From NCBI GenBank assembly GCA_963281255.1, contig OY725493.1:2511857-2575856 (forward strand): 64,000 nucleotides of DNA, written 5' to 3'. Source of the DNA: Aphrocallistes beatrix. Taxonomy: Eukaryota > Porifera > Hexactinellida > Sceptrulophora > Aphrocallistidae. The position numbers and the translations under genes are program-made. A model generated the notes under the pieces. That model did not search any database, was not told where the DNA came from, and saw only the letters and a list, made by a program, of their open reading frames with translations. Shown here piece by piece: positions 45,820-59,449 of the stretch; position 1 is the first letter of the stretch; the number at the start of each line of letters is the position of its first letter.

Positions 45820-46811
45820 CTGTATGGAAGCAATAATGGCTGAGTTTTGAATAACAATAGCTAGGCAGACATTCATGGACATTCTCAAAATAGCTGCTGC
45901 AGCCAGTAACGAACTTACATTCGCAACCGACTAGTTCATTGCCGATGCCCTATGTTCGCATAGGATTATCGTTAATTCATAATGTATAGCTTTAATTATA
46001 ACATTCTTATATATTTTTAGATTCCTTCGTTACACCATCACCATGATAATCTCAGAAATAAATCCGGAAATATTTTACCAAAATTATAATTCCGTTTGAA
46101 CATTGCTCAGAAATAAGCTAACTGGTTGCGCAACTAAGTATCTGACTGCATCCAAGCATTTCAAATGTAATCATAGGATCGGTAATCATGAGATCAAATT
46201 GCAACATTTTAAAATTACAGTATTTAGTCAGCCTCAAATGACCTATGCTAGAATAAATCCCCAAAAGTGAATTGGCATATTTTAAAATATTGGGATAGTT
46301 TATAAAAATAATAAAAACAACCAAAATACTCGTCCCGAGTAGGCAGGGCCCTAGCGTACCGGTACGGTCGGACTGGTTTCAACCAGACCAATTCAAAACT
46401 TGTACCTACGGCCTTGGTAGGTGAGGTGAGGGGTAAGCCAAAGTGAGACAGATCAATAATAAGAGAGGGAGAGATAGCGTTCACCGGGGACGGGAACAGG
46501 GAGGGGGACAGTGGCGGAGCTAAGGATGAAAATGCCACGGTGCAAGATTTATATTGAGTCGTTAAAGTTGATTTAATCGTATGAAAACCGCACTCCAGTT
46601 TTTCATGAACTGCTAGGCAGAGGGAAAGCAGAATTTTATCAGTGGAGTGGCAGACACCGAATTCAGTTTTTTGGAAAGGCAGAAACAATTTGCGACGAGC
46701 ATAGGGAGCGATTAAAACATCTGATTTGCAGTTTTCTGCTTTAATCACAAGATACACACACCAATACAGTATTACTTAACGTAGATGGTCAACTAAAGAG
46801 ATTATGTTTTT

Positions 46812-48157
46812 AGTGCAGCTCCTATAGGGAGATGCCCTTATGGCATGGACGGAGTATCTCGTCCGTCCGTATGTATGTATGTATGTATGTATGTATGTAT
46901 GTCCGTACGCGCGTACTGCGAAATCTAACAGTCCGAATATTATCAAATTTCGCATGTAGGATCTCTTTATGGTGTAGATGTGCACCGTCGACTTTTTTTC
47001 GCAAAATCTCATCACTTCCGGTTTTTATGAGGATATATTCATATTTTTACACCTCCCACCGTAAAGCTTTGCTTAAAGATATAAGTAAGATCTCAACGAC
47101 TAATGTAGGGTATTTCACCACGTAGGATCCGATTTTCGCACTTTGAAAGTAATAATATGAATATTTTACGAGTTTTTAACATATGTATATACACTCGAAC
47201 CTCTCTTATCCGGACCTCCGATATCCGGGCACCTCTCTCAACCGGGCAGCCCTTTCGACATTTAGTCAATATGCATTGTCCTATTTTCAAGTCAATTATT
47301 AACCACAATTCCAGCAATCATTATCATGTAATATTATTTAATGAACTTTGATTATGAATTTGGAAGATAATTGCGACATTTAATATATTCAAGGGTAAAT
47401 ACTGCTTAAAATGTATTAATCAATCGCAATGGAATATTTCTTTTCTTTTATAGAATATCTATTTTACAATCACCTCTCTTATCCTCTCTTATCAAATTTT
47501 GATAACCTCTAAGTTCCGGGCACTAGATATTGTTCTCACCCATTAAACAAATTGACAGTTTTAACACTACAAACTGCTATTCAAGTTGATTTCTGAGTTA
47601 CGGGCACCTCTCTTATCCGGACCTCCGATATTCGGGCACCTCCGATATCCGGGCACCCTCCGGTCCGGCACTGCCCGGTTAAGAGAGGTTCGAGTGTATA
47701 CATATTTTCACACCTTTTAAAAAAAGTTTTATTTTGAGCTAAAAGCGAGTTCTTAACGGCTAATATAGGATATTTTTAGATGTAGATTCCAATTTTCGTA
47801 CTTAGAAAATGGTAATCTAAGTATTTTATGAGTTTCTAACATATGTATATATACATATTTTCACACCTTTTGGAAAAAATCTTATTTTGAGCTAGAAGCG
47901 AGTTCTCAACGGCTAATATAGGATATTTGAATATGTAGATTCCAATTTTCGTACATAGAAAGTGGTAACCTAAGTATTTTATGAGTTCCTAACATATGTA
48001 TATATACATATTTTCACACCTTTTGGAAAAAATCTTATTTTGAGCTAAAAGGGAGCTCTCAACGGCTAATATAGGATATTTGAATATGTAGATTCCAAAT
48101 TTCACACTTAGAATGCCCTAAAATGAGTATTTCCCGACGTATTCCTGGAGCTGCACT
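46812..48157. mobile_element. Inverted-end element with ~154-bp tandem repeats
   Basis: It begins AGTGCAGCTCCTATAGGGAG and ends with the complement of AGTGCAGCTCC. Inside are an ATGT microsatellite (46871-46902) and three to four tandem ~154-bp units each containing AACATATGTATATATACATA (47178, 47838, 47991). One unit is split by the MITE at 47192-47696. A related start occurs at 59933. I found no coding sequence and no target duplication. Confidence 0.65.
47192..47696. mobile_element. Pogo-type MITE (505 bp)
   Basis: Terminal repeat CACTCGAACCTCTCTTA and its complement, flanked by TA. The interior repeats CCGGACCTCCGATATCCGGG-type words. It is inserted in a tandem unit of the 46812-48157 element. 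Confidence 0.88.
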
Positions 48158-48159
48158 AT

Positions 48160-49180
48160 CGATCTGTCGACCGACATTTTTTTGTCTTGTCTTGAATTCT
48201 AAATATTTTCCTTCGCAGGAGCCCAAGGAGGGGACCGATGGGGAAATCTGCGACTCTTAGTCTCGGAAACTCTAATTTCCTAATACAACTTACTTTGAAA
48301 AAACTAACTAACTAACTATGTAACTAGTTCATCTACCAGAAAGATTAGGTAGTTACCATATTCAGAAACTCAAAGGGATCTATAACTGGATCCAGAGGAG
48401 GCCCATATGGATCGGAATACTGAATACATTGCAAATACACTGATTATAAAAATATCACTCATCAACGGCGCCATTCATTCAAGTAGGCTGTCAGTGAGGC
48501 TATATAAAACTTCCGTTAGAAACTAAATTACTGCAAACATAAACTCTAGGATTTAATCGGAATATTAATTCACAAATAATGGACCAATTGGAAGACAAAT
48601 GCAGAGTGTTCAATAAGTTCGAGTAAAAGGATATTTCCTGAATTAGAACCAAAGTCAAATTAAGTATATATGATAAACTACCCTATCAAGATGTTTTGTG
48701 GATTTTTATTTAAAGGTGTAAGCTTCAATTGATTCGTAGCATAATATATATCCGGTATATCCAAGACATTTTAACATTAGCTTCTATGGCAACACAACCA
48801 CAATAATTAGAAATGAACGATATTTTGTATATTTTGCATTTTTATATCGTCTTTTTTGACTTTGATTCTAATTCAGGAAATATCCTTTTACTCGAACTTA
48901 TTGAACACTCGGTAGTGCGCATAGATGCTTTAATAACTTCTGATTTAAAAGTCGTGGGGAGTGAGGCTGTTTTGTATACTAAATTTAAAATTTTCAGACA
49001 GCCTTCAATCCTGCTTTAAACCTATTGTGCATATTATTGTGTAATTCCGACCATACGATAGATGGAATACATTTATGAATGTATTCTCTCAATTTACAAA
49101 ATAATATTGGAGGATGAACCTATAAGATCTGAAATACAAAATCAAATAAAGATTTCTAGATATATCGCCTTATCTACTTA
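48160..49180. other. Presumed GRIP 5' intron, no features recognised
   Basis: AT-rich, with only short frames without domains. Confidence 0.35.
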
Positions 49181-49181
49181 C

Positions 49182-49250
49182 CTGATGGAGTTATCATCTC
49201 TGAATTCTTTCTGGAATCGGATTTTCTTTTGAATTTTCTGATTGGATAAA
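49182..49250 (-). CDS. GRIP: Candidate 5' exon of the GRIP-like gene
   Basis: On the minus strand the segment ends at a strong donor (GTAAGTAG) immediately beyond 49182. In the phase needed by the exon at 45819 it reads SDSRKNSEMITPSD, with an ATG available. No family similarity supports it and the upstream limit is not visible. It could be coding or 5' UTR. Confidence 0.35.
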
Positions 49251-49259
49251 ATCGAGAGA

Positions 49260-52200
49260 AGATAAATACGTGGCTGATTCAAGGAATATTGCACTAACTC
49301 ATATAAGCCTTTCGAGGTCAGAATGGTATGGTGGAAATAATTCGAATATCTAAAATCGGAAATAGTTCGACTGAGGACGATTTGGGAAATTTTTCGACAT
49401 AATACGTTTGTGGAAATGGATCCGACAAAAAAGATGGTTTTAGTGAGGAAATAGTTCGACTAAATACAGGAGATGAAATATCTAATCATGTATATTCATA
49501 ATTGGTTTTAAGCTAAGTTGACTAATTCATAAAAAAATGGCAAAGAATTATGAATTATTCCAAAAATCCAGAATCCTGAATTATGAATTATTCGAAAAAT
49601 TCATTGATATAATTCATGATATTTTCTTGTAAAAATAAGTCAACTTAGGTTTTAAGTAATAATATCTAGGCAATATCGGACACCTGGATGCACATGCACA
49701 AACCGTATATAACTAAATAGTGTCCTCCTACCACATCCCTCGCCCTCAAAGAGGGTTCAAAAAAAATATTTTGGACACCTGTGCTTTAATTCTTCGTTGA
49801 TATGCACTAGTTACAATATAATCTTGACACTAGCAAAGATTGCGGAAGAGGAGATACTTACTTAGACCATCTCTTTGAAGATTTTCTCTCAAATTCTAGA
49901 AGAGTATAGTTAATATTATTATTAATAGACACAGGTCATTGGTTATACTATATCTATCATATGTATATCCCTATTATGAAAATTGCATTCCATTCAATTC
50001 ATCATAGTTCAAATTAAAGAATATCTAATTATGTGGTGAAAGAAAATTAGAAATAAATATGCAAGCTGAGAACAGACTGTCAAACTAAGTCTTACCCATC
50101 TCGATAATAGGTGCTTTCTCAAAACAGAGTTTATAATCAATAAAGAACAAAACGGGAAAAGGAATTGTTCGAGAGAGGCGGCATGTGAAGTTATATAGTA
50201 GAAGAGAATGCATAAAGTGCATTGGATGCAGAATAGCAATTAAAAGGTCAGAGAGAGAAATGGCTTCAGAGAAGGTAAGTGGGAATTGAATGAGGAATAG
50301 GTCATATGGAACTGCAGCAGTATACCTACAAACTATAGGCAGCTGCAAGACGGACGGACTCTCCAAGTTATTAGAAACGTACGTAAGAGAATAGCCATTC
50401 TTGATAGGATACTTGTTCATAGAAACTATTCGGTTATTGTCCTAAATGAGAGTTCATTGTTTGTATTGGTTTCGCAGATAAAACATAAAAGAAAGTCGAC
50501 TCTTCTCAGACATCTCAACAAGCTGACAGTTGGAGAAACCGTGTAGAACCCACGCAGCTATTATATAAACCACGATTAACAAGCTAATTCCCATACTCGC
50601 GTAAACAGTGAACAGGATAGCCAACCAAGACAGGCTAGCTGTCCTCAATCCTCGTCCTCATATTTGGAAACTGGAAAGATGAGTTATATTAAATGAATGG
50701 ATCGTGGCATAGGAAATGAACTAGTGGGATGCTGTGTGTGACCATGGCTGTATCTGTCACGCCGTAGATGTTGCCACAATTGACCCCGCCGGACCATGAA
50801 CCATGCAGTAGTGTAGTGCTCAAAATTAAAGTGGGGGAGCGCTGTAAAATAGTATTTAACGGAAAAATGTTGGTAGGACATGAAGAGATCTATAAATGTT
50901 GTCACAAAAGGTTTTACGGTCGCCGCAACACAACTCAAGAAAATAGAGATAATTTACAATAATTAAAAAGATAGTGTACCAACTCGTCAAGGAAATGTTA
51001 AACGCGGTATCCCTTTGAAAATTAGTGGGGAACGCCGCTCCCCCTGCACTACGCCCCTAACCACGCATGGTCTCACCTCCCCTTAAATTATTATTGGGAG
51101 TATTTCCAAAGTATTCAGACTACGTATGATGATAAGCCAAATTTGATACTTCAATTCACAAAAATATAATTATACGAGAACTGCGGAACATCCACAGTGC
51201 CGTAGATTGTCCTTCCAGGGCATCCACAGGTCCGTGGTCCAGCCGGGTCAAGCTTAAGGGTATCATTTACGAGGTAAGGGAACACTCAACTCATTGTCTA
51301 TCACAATGCATGATGCATAGGAATCGCTTTCATCCGAACTCTTGAATATCTCATATAATTATTTATCAACGAAGTTTAACGCAGTTGAACTCTTTCAAAA
51401 ATAAGTCCATTAAGGTTATCACTCAATTTAAAAATTGAGTTGATTTTATTTTTTTTATCAATAATTTATAAGTCAGTACAAACTTCAACTCATCAACTCA
51501 TCAACTTATCCATTTAGGCATTACCAATACATTCAACGAAGAGAATGGCATTAGATTAATTAGATCAATCAAATACTATAACAAAAGTCGATTACCTGAG
51601 TTGGTGTCTCTGCGTGGATAAAAACAAGAACCTTTGAGCTTGAACATTTTGAAAACTGAATAAAACTGCTGTAAATATGTATGTTTGTGTGCTGTGATGA
51701 AAGAGACTGAGAGCTGCTATTTCTCCATAAATTCTGAATAAATAGACGATTAGACATTTATATAATGCCGACCATCTCAAACCAGAAATAGACAAACTCA
51801 CTTGAAGGAATACCAGTCAGGACCATTGATAATACACTCTACCATTTCAACAGACAGAAATATCAAATTATGCAAACGAGTTCAAATTTTAGGATGATTT
51901 TCTATAATGATGTATAACTATTACAAGCTCAGATGACAATGATTATGTGCCATATACTATAAGAGAGGTAGGTACGTATTTAACCTCATGTCTACTTGAA
52001 ACACACCACCTGAAAGAAAACTAAAAAAACAGGCGCCACTTTTAATTGGGACTGGGGTACAAAATAAACTATCCTATAACTAACTTGGAAAGAATTTATA
52101 GGATTGGTGGGGGGAGCAAAGCGTGCGGAGGCACAGGACCGCTTTAGTTGAGAAAGACTATCCCCTTTCTAGAGATATGAGCTCTCCTCTAGGGGGCATT

Positions 52201-52560
52201 GGTCAATCTGTTGCCGCAGGTTCATTCTATGCTAAACTAGAATCCGGCATAAAAGAAATTCTTCGGTCAGGGTAAAGTACTAAGTCAACTCGTATAAGTG
52301 CTACGACCAGAGATAAATAAGTATTGGGAAATTGTGCGGGCATACTATTAGTGATTTTGGTATCAAGTTAATTCTCGGAACATTATTCCTGCCCCTCTAC
52401 ATCTGTAACTGATTTTTTTAAATTTCGTGTGTAGAAGTTGTGAAACAAGAAGAACAATGCCAAGAATTATTTATTTCGTTAATAATATTTTGATGGTATG
52501 AATCTTGAGAAAGACCAGCATAACAAACTGCATATACTGTAACTTCACATTGCACATGCT
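49260..52560. other. No convincing gene
   Basis: The best minus-strand frame (50454-50648) has one hydrophobic stretch (ILFTVYASMGISLLIVVYII) but no ATG in frame and no recognisable family. Other frames are short and domain-free. Confidence 0.4.
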
Positions 52561-53829
52561 CAATTGACGAGCTATTAAAATCGACGAGGCGCATGCGCTT
52601 CACCGACGAGGCGCATGCGCCTGAGATTTTAATGCTATTCGAGAATTAATAGGCTTTTCTTTTTTCTTATTCTAACATTAATTCTTATTCTAACATTTAC
52701 TATTATAATTTATAGAATTGTATTATTAATGGCAGAAGGTGCTTCTCCTGCTTCTTCATTCTTTGAAGTGGAAACGTAAAATTGATTATCCCGAGGCTAA
52801 ATTATCAACACAGATACAGCCTATAAATTTTCCAATCAATACTGCTACGTCTTTAAACAAGAAAAGTGTAATACAAGTTAATAATTCATTTGATGAAGTC
52901 AACTCGGTCAAAGGTAATTAGTACTGATCGAGCAATGACATATCATTCACAGATGATCTAACAGAGATATTAGAATTGGCCACCAACAGGGTTGGTCACC
53001 AACAGGGCACCCCTGGGTAAAATTAAGGTTTAAACCGGGTTGGGTAAAACCCCATTTTTGTGGGTTAAACCTCATTATTATAAGCGAATCAACTTTATCA
53101 GGTCATATCCATTTCAGCATAACCAAGAGAATCAATATTCTGTCAATATCTAATTAACAATGTTGTTACTACCATAATAATTGGAATTCTTAAAAATCTT
53201 AGAATAAATAGGAATTCATAGAATTTATCATTATTTCAGATGTTTCTACGAAAAATAACTATAATGCCTGACTATTTAATGAGGGCTTTTCTATACAGCA
53301 ACCTAGGTTGTTACCAGTGTATCTTTTAAGGATTTTTTAAAAAATTTTTGTTCTTTTTTAGGATTAAAAAAATATATTATATTGGGATTTTTATTAATAT
53401 ACGTAAATTCAAAAATTTGAAACGTTATTGTACTCAAAGCCATCTGAAACTCCCAATATTGGTTAGGAATGTAAAATTTATCATACTTCGAACACAATCA
53501 TGTAATAATACGCTAATATGAAATATCCAACCATTTCTTAGTCATATATAAAAAATCTATATTATAATCTAAATTCCAGAAAAAAAAAATCAGAAATAAA
53601 AAACTTTTAGAAGTAAGAAAAAAAATGCTTAAAAGATAGCCTGGTTGCTACATTGAACACCTCGAGCAACCTAGATTGCTAGAAATGTGCTAGCAACCTA
53701 GGTTACTCGGTGCTTAGTATGTAGCAGCCTATGAGAAATAGTATTACCGCTTTTATTCATAGATTAATATTATTATTAATAGGCAATGCCGTTATTTTAT
53801 TTCATTAAATTTTCTTCTTACTTTAAGGT

Positions 53830-54330
53830 TAATAATAATAATACGTCATAATTTACAATTATTCCATTCTGACATGATTCCTTGATGATTTGTTCAAGTG
53901 TGCTGTACAATGAATTAAGAAGTGCATGTGTGCAGCATGTATATTATATATACAGTATATGTGTAAGTCTGTGTGCGCGTATATATGTATAAATTCATGT
54001 ACAGTATTATTAAATTCGTTTCATGGGCTAATCGGAAAAGATGAGTTTTCAAGATACGTACTTCTAAAGATAGTAATGGATTGAGCATTCCGATGTAGGC
54101 AGGCAAGTTATTCCATTCAACAGGAGCAGCAAAATAAAAAGAGCGATCAAGTTTTTTGAAGAATTAATGTATGGATGTTCGAGGAGGATAGCATTCGAAG
54201 ATCTTAGATTACGGTTGGACTTTTACTTGATAAACTGGGTGATGTAGTATAGAGGAGCAAGAGGATGAACAGCTTTATAAATGATGAGGATTCTAAATGT
54301 GATGCGATGTTTTCATATACTATCAGCGCC
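53830..54330 (-). mobile_element. LINE (CR1/L2-like) 3' fragment
   Basis: Reads the RT C-terminal tail on the minus strand (FRILIIYKAVHPL, then AAPVEWNNLPAYIG-like sequence across frames). It ends in a TATTATTATTATTAACC tail at about 53830. Confidence 0.65.
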
Positions 54331-54599
54331 TCGTCGATTTTAATATATGTAAACATCATTTTATGCGCATGCGCGTAATTGTTGCACCTCAACAATTACG
54401 CACATAGACATAAAACAATAGGAACATATACACTACAAATGTCATTTTTTGCGAAATTAAATAAAATTTATTATATTCAACATTAGAGAAAATAGCAATA
54501 GCATATTTTCTAGCATTGATGAGTTCAAGGTCTCAATTACGTTAAATAATATAGCTATCACTGTCAGTGTTATAATCAAGGTTGAAACCGCTTCAACCA

Positions 54600-55040
54600 A
54601 ATACCAATTTAACCGAATAATGGTCAGACCAAATTATTTGGTTAACCGAATAATGGTCAAACCAAATAATTTGGTTAACCGAATATTTGGTTTACCGAAT
54701 AATTTGGTCAACCGAATAATTTGGTCAACCGAATATTTGGTCAACCAAATAATTTGCATTCTTTCCCAACACAATCACATGTTCTTACATGAGGTGGTCC
54801 GAACACAAATAAATCGAATAGGGCAACTTATATTTGATTATATTTTTGTATACATGTTTATATATTGAATATATAAACATTTATGCAAAAATATACTTTG
54901 TGATTGACCAAATATTCGGTTGACCAAATTATTTGGTTCTCAACCGAATACCAAATAATGATATTTGGTTACAAACCAAATATCAACTATTTGCAAATAT
55001 TATTTGGTTAAACCGAATAATCAACTATTCGGTTGCAACC
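54600..55040. repeat. AACCGAATAATTTGGT repeat cluster
   Basis: Many short direct and inverted copies of CCAAATAATTTGGTTAACCG lie at 54600-54760 and 54905-55030, around an AT-rich centre. Confidence 0.8.
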
Positions 55041-55229
55041 CTGGTTATAATACATTTCTTAAAACTGTCAACTCTTCATATAATTAATGATAGTCACGCA
55101 CTCAAGGACAGACATAGTACACAGTCCACGCTATAGGGACATGTGGGAGCTATAATCTCCCTGCACGCAGTTACCAAAGTCTAAATGTACTGCGCTCCTG
55201 AAGGTAGCTAATGACATCCTCTTCTACAT

Positions 55230-56215
55230 GAACCAAAACACGTAACATTTCTCGTCCTTTTGGATCTCAGCTATGCATTTGACACCGTTGACCATTCTAC
55301 CTTACACATTTCGGGATTTGTGACACTTCTCCCTCTTGGTTCAAATCATATCTCTCCGGCTGAAACCAATCCATTTCTATCCGTGGTTCAAATTCACTCG
55401 ACACTCCCGTTAAATACAGCATTCCCGTTCTCCTAAGGTTCCTGCCTTGGTACCCTTCTCTTCACTCTTTATACCAGCTCGATATCATTAAGTCTCATTT
55501 CCTCGCGACATGAACTGCTATGCCGATGATATTAAAATTTATCATTATTTTAAACCCAATTCTTTACTCTGAGAAATCTGCTCTCACTGTCATCCAATCC
55601 TGTGTCTCTAATCTCCGTTCTACTTGTAGGTTTCTTAACAACAAGCTGCTCATCAATTTCACCAAAACTGAGTTCCTCGTCATCGGTACCCGTCAACAAA
55701 TCTCAAATTTCCACATTGATAGCATTTCTGTTGGCAATTCTCTAATTTCGCCATCCAAAGAAGTAAAATTGGGTACCAGGTTCGACAACAACCTATTGAT
55801 GTCTTCCTAGATCCGTAAAGCTGTTTCTTCATGCTTCTATTTCATCTAGAATATCCATCGAATCAGGGAGTATCTCTCCAGCAAATGCATGCTAAACTAT
55901 CGTCAATCCCCTTGTACTAGTAACCTCTCTCTTTACAATAGTAACAGTCTTTTATATGGTTCTCCCTGGTTGCTCCTGTCTCGACTCCAACGTGTTGCAG
56001 CCAGGCTTATTCGCAACTCAAGAACTACTTCATCGTCTCTTCTTCTTATTAAATCTCTCTATGGCTGCCTGTAAAACATCGCACCACATTCAAAATCCTC
56101 ATCATTTATAAATATGTTCATTCTCTTAAAAAGTTTATAGAAGTTTCATTGTACAGCGCACTTGAACATATCAGCATGGAATAATTGTATATTATGACGT
56201 ATTATTATTATTAAC
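55230..56215 (+). mobile_element. LINE (CR1/L2-like) reverse-transcriptase fragment
   Basis: Plus-strand fragments include LLDLSYAFDTVDH, a YADD-like box near 55520, and LSRLQRVAARLIRN, in conserved RT order but with frameshifts. The copy ends in a TTATTATTATTAACC tail at 56215, the same tail as the minus-strand fragment at 53830. Confidence 0.75.
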
Positions 56216-57074
56216 CTTAAAGTAATACTATTTCTCATAGGCTGCTACATACTAAGCACCGAGTAACCTAGGTTACTAGCACATTTCTAGCAATCTAGTT
56301 TCTCGAGGTGTTCTGTGTAGCAACCTAGGTTGCTGTATAGAAAAGCCCTCATTAAATAGTCAGGCATTATAGTTATTTTTCGTAGAAACATCTGAAATAA
56401 TGATAAATTCTATGAATTCCTATTTATTCTAAGATTTTTAAGAATTCCAATTATTATGGTAGTAACAACATTGTTAATTAGATATTGACAGAATATTGAT
56501 TCTCTAGGTTATGTTGAAATGGATATGACCTGATAAAGTTGATTCGCTTATAATAATGAGGTTTAACCCACAAAAATGGGATTTTACCCAATCCGGTTTA
56601 AACCTTAATTTTACCCAGGGGTGCCCTGTTGGTGACCAACCCTGTTGGTGGCCAATTCTAATATCTCTGTTAGATCATCTGTGAATGATATGTCATTGCT
56701 CGATCAGTACTAATTACCTTTGACCGAGTTGACTTCATCAAATGAATTATTAACTTGTATTACACTTTTCTTGTTTAAAGACGTAGCAGTATTGATTGGA
56801 AAATGTATAGGCTGTATCTGTGTTGATAATTTAGCCTCGGGATAATCAATTTTACGTTTCCACTTCAAAGAATGAAGAAGCAGGAGAAGCACCTTCTGCC
56901 ATTAATAATACAATTCTATAAATTATAATAGTAAATGTTAGAATAAGAATTAAAGTTGTAGTATTTACAAAGAAAAGCCTATTAATTCTCGAATAGCATT
57001 AAAATCTCAGGCGCATGCGCCTCGTCGGTGAAGTGCATGCGCCTCGTCGATTTTAATATATGCAATTGACACAT

Positions 57075-57830
57075 TGCGCATGATCTATGACTATCATCAC
57101 TTTGCTATGATTGGGTTTATATAAAAACTTGCATCATTTCCATATAAGGTCCCAAGTTGGAGTGAGCCCAATGCGGGCCTTAGTCACTAGGTACCATAGC
57201 CACCAATTTATGATTTTGGGATCCGGGCCTGCCCTGCACCAGTTTAGTATATTGGTATTTTCCAAACCATGGCTTCTAAAAAAGAATTATTTGCATTGGA
57301 GATGTGTTACTAGAGGATCCTGGCCATGTCCCAAGCAAATTTTTAAACATTATTCTCACTGAAAAGCTATTTCTTGAATTCAAGGCAAATTGAATGGTTC
57401 CTGTTTACAAGTGACATTCCATTATTATATAATAGCAGATTGTTCGAGCTGATTATAATGAAAAAAATTAACTTCCCAGTAATATATGTAATGAGATATT
57501 CAATACGGTACATTGACATTACTAAAGGATTCAAATAACAATAAAATTGTAGACAATACTAAATGAATACGTAGTGGATACCATAACTACAGGTACATTA
57601 AAATAATATTACATCTTCATGATGACGAATTTGATTAGACTTGAAGTTGATTTTGAACGGAATTATGGATCAGAATTAGGTATTGATAAGAAGCTTCCAT
57701 TTTATAGCACATTCTTATTGATTTCTTCATCTTTACCAATAGCTGGAGTCGGAGAATTGATCATTGAAATAACCGGTTCGTAATGTTCATGGAGGTTCTT
57801 TATGTAGAGTTGAGAATTTGTCTCTTTAGT
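57075..57830. other. No gene recognised
   Basis: AT-rich stretch between two palindromic elements, with only short unrecognised frames. Confidence 0.4.
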
Positions 57831-58438
57831 AGCTCTGTTGCGTGGTATTCTGAGGTAACACCAATCCTGTGATCATGATGCGATAATTTAAATAGTTCTA
57901 ATTTAGACAATGACTTTCCATTTGAGTAGTGATACTTGTATGTTTTCCCTGCTCTAAATAGTGTATTGTGCTTCATGACCTGGAATGCTCATTTAATAAT
58001 ATGTTTATTCGTCTCATTATTCAGGACATACAATACAAATAGAAAAAAATTTGTGAGTACTGTTGCGTGGTATTTTGAGATATATCGTAGTATTCTGAGA
58101 TTTTGTTTCGCTTGCTCAAATGGCCTTGTGGTTCAATCGGTTTCATCGTAACCTGATAACCACCGCCACCAAATTGTGGAACATGACACAATTTGATGGC
58201 ACGCGACACAATGTACTATGGTAGAACCCCATATGGACCATGAATGAAACATATACTTTATCCAAATAATGAGACGAATAAACATATTATTAAATAAGCA
58301 TTCCAGGTCATGAAGCACAATACACTATTTAGAGCAGGGAAAACATACAAGTATCACTACTCAAATGGAAAGTCATTGTCTAAATTAGAACTATTTAAAT
58401 TATCGCATCATGATCACAGGATTGGTGTTACCTCAGAA

Positions 58439-59113
58439 GGGCGCAGGTCAAAACGTCTACAAACCAAAACGTCTACAACCAAAACGTCTACAAACCGAAA
58501 CGTCTACAAACCGAAACGTCTACAAATCTAATCTAATAACTATTTGAATTGACCTCTTTATCATTTATACTATTTCTTATTTTGACCTCTTTATCATTTA
58601 TACTATTTCTTATATTTACCTCTATCATTTATACTATTTCTTATATTTACCTCCATCATTTATACTATTTCTTATATTTACCTCCATCATTTATACTATT
58701 TCTTATATTTACCTCCATCATTTATACTATTTCTTATATTTACCTCCATCATTTATACTATTTCTTATATTTACCTCCATCATTTATACTATTTCTTATA
58801 TTTACCTCCATCATTTATACTATTTCTTATATTTACCTCTATCATTTATACTATTTCTTATATTTACCTCTATCATTTATACAATTTCTTATATTGATCT
58901 CTTAATCTTCAATAAATAATTTTCTCCTTGTTACAACGTTGCTTTTGCAATTGATAAGGGATAAACATGGCGAAACTATTGGTTTTATAGAAAATTGCAC
59001 AAATCGAACGAAAAATTGTGGATCATATCTTGGTGATTGAATCGCAGCCGTTTCGGTATGTAGACGTTTCGGTTTGTAGACATTTTGGTTTGTAGACGTT
59101 TTGACTAGAAATC
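58439..59113. mobile_element. Inserted element with AAAACGTCTACA repeat ends and 8-bp duplication
   Basis: Flanked by CCTCAGAA at 58431-58438 and 59114-59121. The left end has five tandem ~15-bp AAACGTCTACAAACC-type units and the right end has their complement. Between them is a 31-bp minisatellite (58555-58895). Confidence 0.75.
58555..58895. repeat. 31-bp minisatellite, about ten copies
   Basis: The unit is ATCATTTATACTATTTCTTA followed by TATTTACCTCC. Because 31 is not a multiple of three, the 118-codon open frame through it is a by-product and not a gene. Confidence 0.95.
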
Positions 59114-59449
59114 CCTCAGAATACCACGCAAGATGAATATCCATGGTTAATTTGACTAGTGCCTCAAAATACCACGGTGCCTCAGAATACCACGCAACAG
59201 TACTAAACCTAAATTGTAGATACGTATAAGGTTATGGACTTATGGTAACCCATAAACTACTGAAGAGAACAACGAAAACCGCGAATAGTCGACGGAACGA
59301 GTCGCGAATAGCAAAACAAGACTCAAAAATTTTTCCGCGAATAGTCGAAACCGCGAATGGCAAACCCGCGAACGGCGAGGGTTACCTGTACTTGGAATAT
59401 ACGAGTAGTTAAAGGATTAGCTAATTACCCTGTTTGATGGGGTATTAAA

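Larger units (their letters stand above)
52569..57062. mobile_element. Palindromic KDZ-related element (copy B) with LINE sequence in both arms
   Basis: The outer ends TATTAAAATCGACGAGGCGC (left) and its complement (right) are flanked by CAATTGAC at 52561-52568 and 57063-57070, a perfect 8-bp duplication. The long arms are inverted copies of each other (about 52569-53912 and 56146-57062, with internal indels). Each arm carries GCGCATGCGC palindromes and a decayed transposase-like first exon (a KRKIDYPEAKL frame at 52739-52921 and 56892-56710). Both arms end in the 3' tail of the same LINE family. Confidence 0.8.
57836..59131. repeat. Inverted repeat interrupted in its right arm
   Basis: The left arm 57836-58020 (TTGCGTGGTATTCTGAGGTA...) pairs with 58262-58438. 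The last bases of that arm are found only after an inserted element, at 59122-59131. GTTGCGTGGTATT also recurs at 58062 and, inverted, at 59190. Confidence 0.8.

Noticed and set aside
50085-50648. Minus-strand frames with a hydrophobic segment
   Set aside because: No in-frame ATG for the hydrophobic one, no family match, and no linked exons found.
58441-58530. Regular AAACGTCTACAAACC repeats considered as a CRISPR-like array
   Set aside because: The units are about 15 bp with no unique spacers, occur inverted at the far end of the same element, and the genome is eukaryotic.
58549-58905. 118-codon frame with repeated FILFLIFTSIIYTISYIY-like peptide
   Set aside because: It is the three-frame translation of a 31-bp minisatellite and not a membrane protein gene.
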